Positions 60,807 to 64,000 of a stretch of 64,000 nt of DNA are shown piece by piece. The notes under the pieces are model-generated. The model saw only the letters and a program-made list of their open reading frames with translations. It did no database searches and was not told the DNA's origin. This DNA is from Stackebrandtia albiflava. GTDB lineage: Bacteria > Actinomycetota > Actinomycetes > Mycobacteriales > Micromonosporaceae. Position 1 is the first letter of the stretch. Each line of letters starts with the position of its first letter. The position numbers were made by a program, and so were the translations under genes. The stretch covers positions 1-64,000 of the forward strand of contig NZ_VLLL01000010.1 of the NCBI RefSeq assembly GCF_007994225.1, read 5' to 3'.

Positions 60807-61268
60807 GGCGCACCCTCTTCTAGTAGGGAAGTCGTGACCGACATGGTACGTCACCCGGAGACGTTGCGCCCGACCGGATGCACGGTATTCGGAACGTGCA
60901 TGCGCACGGCCGCAACCGATGCCGGTCACTCGCACGAGTGGTCGTCCCCAGGCACAACGAGCCGTCCGGCGAATGGTTATGGGCGCACACGATCGACGAC
61001 ACCGGTTCACCGGCGTGCTGTCCTCTATGGTGTGTTCACGGTCGCGGTTCCGTCGCCGCCGCGCGCGACGGTTCACATCGGCACAGGTCGATGCGGACGG
61101 TCCTCGGTGGTGGACAGCCGTGAGCCGGGCGGCGCCACTCCGGTGCGTACCTCCTCGCCGAGGAAACCGTCGCGGATGTGACCCCGCGCGGCGGGTGCCG
61201 TCGCCGTCGATTCGGGTCCGACCACCCGTGTCGACCTCGCCCCTGTCGATCCCGCCTTTCGGGGGCCG
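60807..61268. other. Gap upstream of the cysteine-rich peptide genes
   Basis: No supported gene on either strand. Long frames here are Arg/Pro-rich without ribosome sites. TACTAG-like sequence near 60820-60826 may be the -10 of the methyltransferase gene. Confidence 0.35.
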
Positions 61269-61295
61269 TCATCCACAACCGGGCGATTATCCACA
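61269..61295 (+). promoter_or_regulatory. Two DnaA-box-like sequences
   Basis: TTATCCACA (61287-61295) is an exact match to the classical DnaA box, and TCATCCACA (61269-61277) differs at one position. They lie 18 bp apart in the same orientation, about 20-50 bases upstream of a promoter. They could be a regulatory DnaA site; two boxes are too few for an origin. Confidence 0.35.
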
Positions 61296-61312
61296 GGCGG
61301 ACCGCCGACGAC

Positions 61313-61342
61313 TCGACAACCCACCATGATCGGAACTACGCT
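61313..61342 (+). promoter_or_regulatory. Promoter upstream of the cysteine-rich peptide genes
   Basis: TCGACA (61313-61318), 18-base spacer, TACGCT (61337-61342). An ATG at 61349 lies 6 bases downstream and opens an 84-codon Arg/Pro-rich frame (61349-61603) that overlaps the first peptide gene. The frame could be a leaderless leader ORF, but I do not call it as a gene. Confidence 0.5.
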
Positions 61343-61577
61343 CGAAGTATGGGGCGGAGGTTGGAGGCCCCCATCCGCGCACCGGGAGGACCGCCGGACG
61401 CCGCCTCGTGCCGTCCCCGCTCTCCCCACGCGCACCCGCACGCCGCGCGCCGCCGCGTCATGCCGGCGCGATCGACTTTCCGGAACTCGTACGGAATCCG
61501 TGCCGTTTCCGTGGCGACCGGCGCCATCCTGGTCTCCGGCGGCCACGAGGCCGTCCCGTACCGACAAGGAGACACGG

Positions 61578-61775
61578 ATGCGGATCGTCCACCGGCTCGG
61601 TGACCTGCTGCTCGATCGGGTCCTCATCGGAGTGCCCGCCTCGGCGGGTTGCCCGACCGAGACCTACACCGACTGGGACTGCTACTACGGCAGGATGCGG
61701 AAACGCACCTGCACGGTCATGGGTAACTGCACCACGTCCTGTGGTTCGTGGACCCAGACCCCACTCGCCTGCTGA
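61578..61775 (+). CDS. Six-cysteine small peptide 1 (putative RiPP/bacteriocin-like precursor)
   Basis: This 65-residue peptide has an amphipathic N-terminal segment (MRIVHRLGDLLLDRVLIGVP), then ASAGCP, and a core with six Cys at 25, 35, 45, 51, 55 and 65. The last residue is Cys. AAGGAG lies 6 bases before the ATG. It is paralogous to the peptide at 61944-62138, sharing GD near residue 8, AGCPxETY, RTCTV and NCTxSCGxW. No lanthionine, radical SAM or transporter genes are adjacent, so disulfide-bonded secreted peptide and modified peptide are both open. No classical signal peptide is apparent. Confidence 0.75.
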   Translation: MRIVHRLGDLLLDRVLIGVPASAGCPTETYTDWDCYYGRMRKRTCTVMGNCTTSCGSWTQTPLAC

Positions 61776-61943
61776 TCCACCCACCCGGCGCCGTCGACAA
61801 CAGCCGGATCCGGTGGGCGGTCGCGCCGCGCGGCGTCCACCGAGGGCGACCACCGATCACACGTATCCACGGCGGTACGTGTACGGACGTCTCGACATCC
61901 GTGATCGTCCCGCCACATCTCGAAACCCCGGAAGGAACCACTC

Positions 61944-62138
61944 ATGAGTCTGTTCGAGAAGTTCGGCGACGGCATGCTCGCCCGTCTGGTGCCCACACGC
62001 CAGGCGGCGGCCGGCTGTCCGCACGAGACCTACTACGAGTACCGGTGCAATCAGGGAAAGCGACAGATCCGGACCTGCACGGTGCTGTTGAACTGCACCT
62101 CGTCGTGCGGCACCTGGCGCACCTTCGACCTCTGCTGA
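61944..62138 (+). CDS. Six-cysteine small peptide 2 (paralogue)
   Basis: This 64-residue peptide begins MSLFEKFGDGMLARLVP, then AAAGCPHETY, and has Cys at 25, 35, 45, 51, 55 and 64. Cys spacing is identical to peptide 1 except for one residue less before the terminal Cys. The N-terminal 24 residues diverge more than the core, whose RTCTV, NCT and SCGxW segments are nearly the same. GGAAGGA lies 7 bases before the ATG. It lies 168 bases after peptide 1 and ends just before the convergent ArsR gene. Duplicate precursors with conserved Cys frames suggest selection on the folded core. Confidence 0.75.
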   Translation: MSLFEKFGDGMLARLVPTRQAAAGCPHETYYEYRCNQGKRQIRTCTVLLNCTSSCGTWRTFDLC

Positions 62139-62186
62139 GGTGATGCGGCCGTGGGACGTGTCTCCTCGTCCCACGGCCTCCGGCGC

Positions 62187-62687
62187 TCATCCGGTGGCGT
62201 CGTGGTTCTCCTGGTACATGGCGACCAGCACGCCGTGGCGTTGCGGTTCTCCGTCGTCGGAGGACAGTTCCTCGGTGATGCGGTGGAGTTCCTCGCGAAG
62301 CCGCCGGGCGTTCTCCGGGCTGAGCCGGACGTGACGCAGGACCAGGAGCGGTTCCTCGGTGGCGCGGCTGAGTTCGGTGGCGACGCCGCCGAGCAGCGCT
62401 GCCGTGGCGTCGGTGGCCGACGGTGTCAGGTCGATGCGGGCGGCGGCGCGGCGGTAGTACTGCTCGGTGCCGCCCCGTACTCGCCGGCTCTCGCCCGGAG
62501 TCACCAGTCCCGCGTCCTTCAGCACCTTGAGGTGGTGGGCGATGGTGCCTTTTCCGGTGCCGAGCCGGGCGGCCAGTTGACTGAGGGTCGCCGGTTCTCC
62601 CAGTTGGAACAGGATCCGTTGCCGCAGCGGGTTTCCCATCGCCTTGTACTGCTCGGGGGTGGTGATCTCCAGGTGACTGTGACTCAT
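62187..62687 (-). CDS. ArsR-family winged-helix regulator
   Basis: This 166-residue protein begins MSHSHLEITTPEQYKAMGNPLRQRILFQLG, with winged helix TLSQLAARLGTGKGTIAHHLKVLKDAGLV (about residues 35-63). The C-terminal part contains REELHRITEELSSDDGEPQRHGVLVAMYQ, as in helix-turn-helix domain regulators of the ArsR/HTH-20 group. No metal-binding CxC is present, so it is not a metal sensor. It is divergent from the S41 peptidase gene, 51 bases away, and probably controls it. It converges on peptide 2. Confidence 0.88.
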   Translation of the reverse strand: MSHSHLEITTPEQYKAMGNPLRQRILFQLGEPATLSQLAARLGTGKGTIAHHLKVLKDAGLVTPGESRRVRGGTEQYYRRAAARIDLTPSATDATAALLGGVATELSRATEEPLLVLRHVRLSPENARRLREELHRITEELSSDDGEPQRHGVLVAMYQENHDATG

Positions 62688-62703
62688 TAAGCGTCCAATC
62701 TTC

Positions 62704-62732
62704 TTGACTCTTCCGGCTCTGGCTGCTGTACT
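62704..62732 (+). promoter_or_regulatory. Promoter of the S41 peptidase gene
   Basis: TTGACT (62704-62709), 17-base spacer, TGTACT (62727-62732), then 6 bases to the ATG at 62739, giving a leaderless mRNA. The promoter occupies most of the 51-bp divergent gap shared with the ArsR gene. Confidence 0.72.
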
Positions 62733-62738
62733 GACCGC

Positions 62739-63653
62739 ATGGAGCAGAATCTCATCACGCAGCTGACCGCCGAGGCCGCCGGCCTGATCCGCAAGCACTA
62801 CGTCTTCCCCGACATCGGGGAACAGGTGGCCCGCGTACTGGAGACCGCCGACTACGGGCAGGCCACCGGGCCCGAAGACCTGGGAAGCCGGGTCACCGCC
62901 GACCTCCAGTCGATCAACGGAGACAAGCACCTCCGCCTGAAGTTCCACGCCGAAGAACTGCCGGACCTGCCGAGCGAGGAACTCATGTGGAACCAGCTCC
63001 AACGGGAGGCGGCCCGCGACCTCGACGGCATCGCACGCCTGGAACGACTCGACGGCGGTATCGCCCTGCTCGAACTCGGCCCGCTACTGTTCCCGCCGCC
63101 GCTCACGGGCGCCGCCGTCTGCGCCGCGATGAACCTCGTGGCGGGCGCACGCGCACTGATCCTCGACCTGCGGAACACCCTCGGAGGTAGCCCCACCGCC
63201 GTCGCACTGATCTGCAGTTACCTGTTCGGCGACGAACCCGTGCACATCAACGACTGCTACGACCGCAGCACCGACCGGATCAGCCAGTTCTGGACCCAGC
63301 CCTTCGTGCCCGGCCCGAAATTCGGCGGCGACAAGCCGCTGTGGGTGCTGACGAGCGGACGCACGTTCTCCGGGGGAGAGGAACTCGCCTACGACCTCCA
63401 GCAACTCGGTCGTGCCGTGATCGCCGGTGAACGCACCGGCGGCGGCGCACACCCCCGCATCGGAATCCGGGTGCATCCGCATCTGGAACTGACCGTGCCG
63501 ACCGGCCGCTCGATCAACCCGGTATCGGGGACGAACTGGGAGGGGACGGGCGTCGTACCGGACGTCGAGGTCGCCGCCGCCGACGCGGAGGAACTGGCCA
63601 AGACCCGGCTGCGCGAGGAGCTGTCACAAGGCGCCGAGGCGGGCACGCCCTGA
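62739..63653 (+). CDS. S41-family (IRBP/tricorn-core-like) peptidase
   Basis: This 304-residue protein lacks a signal peptide. The N-terminal helical part (NLITQLTAEAAGLIRKHYVFPDIGEQVARVLE) is the S41 N-terminal domain, and GDKHLRLKF provides the conserved His. The core has LILDLRNTLGGSPTAVAL and the catalytic Ser in SGRTFSGGEELAYDLQQLGRA. GERTGGGAHPR occupies the place where CtpA-type enzymes have a catalytic Lys, so it is of the IRBP/tricorn type, not Ctp. There is no PDZ domain. The divergent ArsR gene likely regulates it. A role towards the nearby cysteine-rich peptides is only a possibility. Confidence 0.85.
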   Translation: MEQNLITQLTAEAAGLIRKHYVFPDIGEQVARVLETADYGQATGPEDLGSRVTADLQSINGDKHLRLKFHAEELPDLPSEELMWNQLQREAARDLDGIARLERLDGGIALLELGPLLFPPPLTGAAVCAAMNLVAGARALILDLRNTLGGSPTAVALICSYLFGDEPVHINDCYDRSTDRISQFWTQPFVPGPKFGGDKPLWVLTSGRTFSGGEELAYDLQQLGRAVIAGERTGGGAHPRIGIRVHPHLELTVPTGRSINPVSGTNWEGTGVVPDVEVAAADAEELAKTRLREELSQGAEAGTP

Positions 63654-63693
63654 CGCACCGGCCGTGAGGCCGGGGACGACGGCCCCGAAACAC

Positions 63694-63737
63694 CACGCCG
63701 GGCGCGGCCTCCCGTTTCGGGGGCCATGCCCGGCGTG
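63694..63737 (+). terminator. Inverted repeat after the S41 gene
   Basis: A 10-bp perfect inverted repeat (63694-63703 with 63728-63737, 24-base loop) lies 40 bases after the stop. A competing repeat (63681-63691 with 63714-63725) overlaps it. Confidence 0.45.
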
Positions 63738-64000
63738 AGGACGCTTCCCCGAAACAGGGGGTGTGAAGGGATCGGGCGCCCCGGTGATGGCCCTGGGGAT
63801 CTCGCGGTGACGACGTCACACGACGTGCGGTGGCCGGTCGTCCGACCGGCCACCATTCGCGCAAGGGCTACGTCACCTCGGCGTAATCCGTGGTCCTTCC
63901 GGTCCACCACCGCCACCGCGTCACGGATGGCGTCCGACGGGGCGGGGCGAAGGCGACCGCCGCGACCGGACGGTAATATGGCGCAGCGAGGGGCGGTAGC
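63738..64000. other. Window end without a supported gene
   Basis: No coding region is supported. TAATAT at about 63975-63980, followed by a purine-rich stretch at the very edge, may be the -10 box of a gene that starts outside the window. Confidence 0.3.

Noticed and set aside
61269-61295. Chromosomal replication origin
   Set aside because: Only two DnaA-like boxes and no dnaA/dnaN genes nearby.
61349-61603. 84-codon frame with a leaderless-type promoter before the cysteine-rich peptide
   Set aside because: Arg/Pro-rich and overlapping the first peptide. The promoter is more simply the peptide promoter, so it was kept only as a remark.

Overview
The window is high-GC DNA (third codon positions mostly G or C) from a filamentous actinomycete. 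Supporting signs are an AfsR/SARP-type regulator, Scr1-type XRE/DUF397 gene pairs, a PF04672 methyltransferase, a HelR-type helicase and many starts that look leaderless. Glycomycetaceae or Micromonosporales fit the gene content, but this is inference. There are no rRNA or tRNA genes and no CRISPR array. The left edge carries one end of an IS3/IS150-type insertion sequence.

Layout. 0.5-5.2 kb: a MoxR ATPase, DUF58 and transglutaminase operon (minus strand). 5.5-8.5 kb: leuS behind a short Leu-codon leader peptide and a terminator-like hairpin. 8.5-9.2 kb: a secreted AA10 copper monooxygenase. 9.9-28 kb: a complete-looking extracellular-type contractile injection system (eCIS). A LuxR-type regulator, DUF4255 protein, AAA+ ATPase, DUF4157 protein, sheath, tube, small assembly proteins, a very proline-rich protein, second tube protein, LysM adaptor, spike, PAAR tip and gp25/gpJ/gpI baseplate genes run on the minus strand, mostly with GTGA or ATGA overlaps. 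A large AAA/SARP regulator converges on the far end. 28.5-33.1 kb: a secreted beta-propeller protein and two membrane-anchored proteins that may be accessory to the eCIS.

33-46 kb is mixed chromosomal content: HelR helicase, a GH42 glycosidase lacking its acid/base Glu, a Clp-N/HTH regulator with two palindromic operators on its own promoter, a BCCT transporter, an XRE/DUF397 pair, gamma-glutamyltransferase, a HAD phosphatase, a kinase and an acetyltransferase. 46.9-50.2 kb is pta-ackA. 50.5-57.2 kb holds a GNAT protein, a CitE-like lyase, a TetR regulator, a DMT-type membrane protein, a glycosyltransferase, a DUF998 protein and a metallophosphoesterase.

57.4-57.7 kb is a striking noncoding array of six hairpins, all with the apical sequence CCCACC. 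58-60.8 kb holds DUF397, XRE and a PF04672 methyltransferase. 61.3-62.1 kb encodes two paralogous six-cysteine peptides, followed by an ArsR regulator and a divergent S41 peptidase.

Strongest leads: (a) three GTTGACT direct repeats at 11-bp period at the eCIS promoter, the spacing SARP proteins recognise, linking the SARP gene at one end to the operon start at the other; (b) the CCCACC hairpin array; (c) the cysteine-rich peptide pair; (d) the leuS leader; (e) the proline-rich eCIS protein standing where no recognisable tape measure exists.
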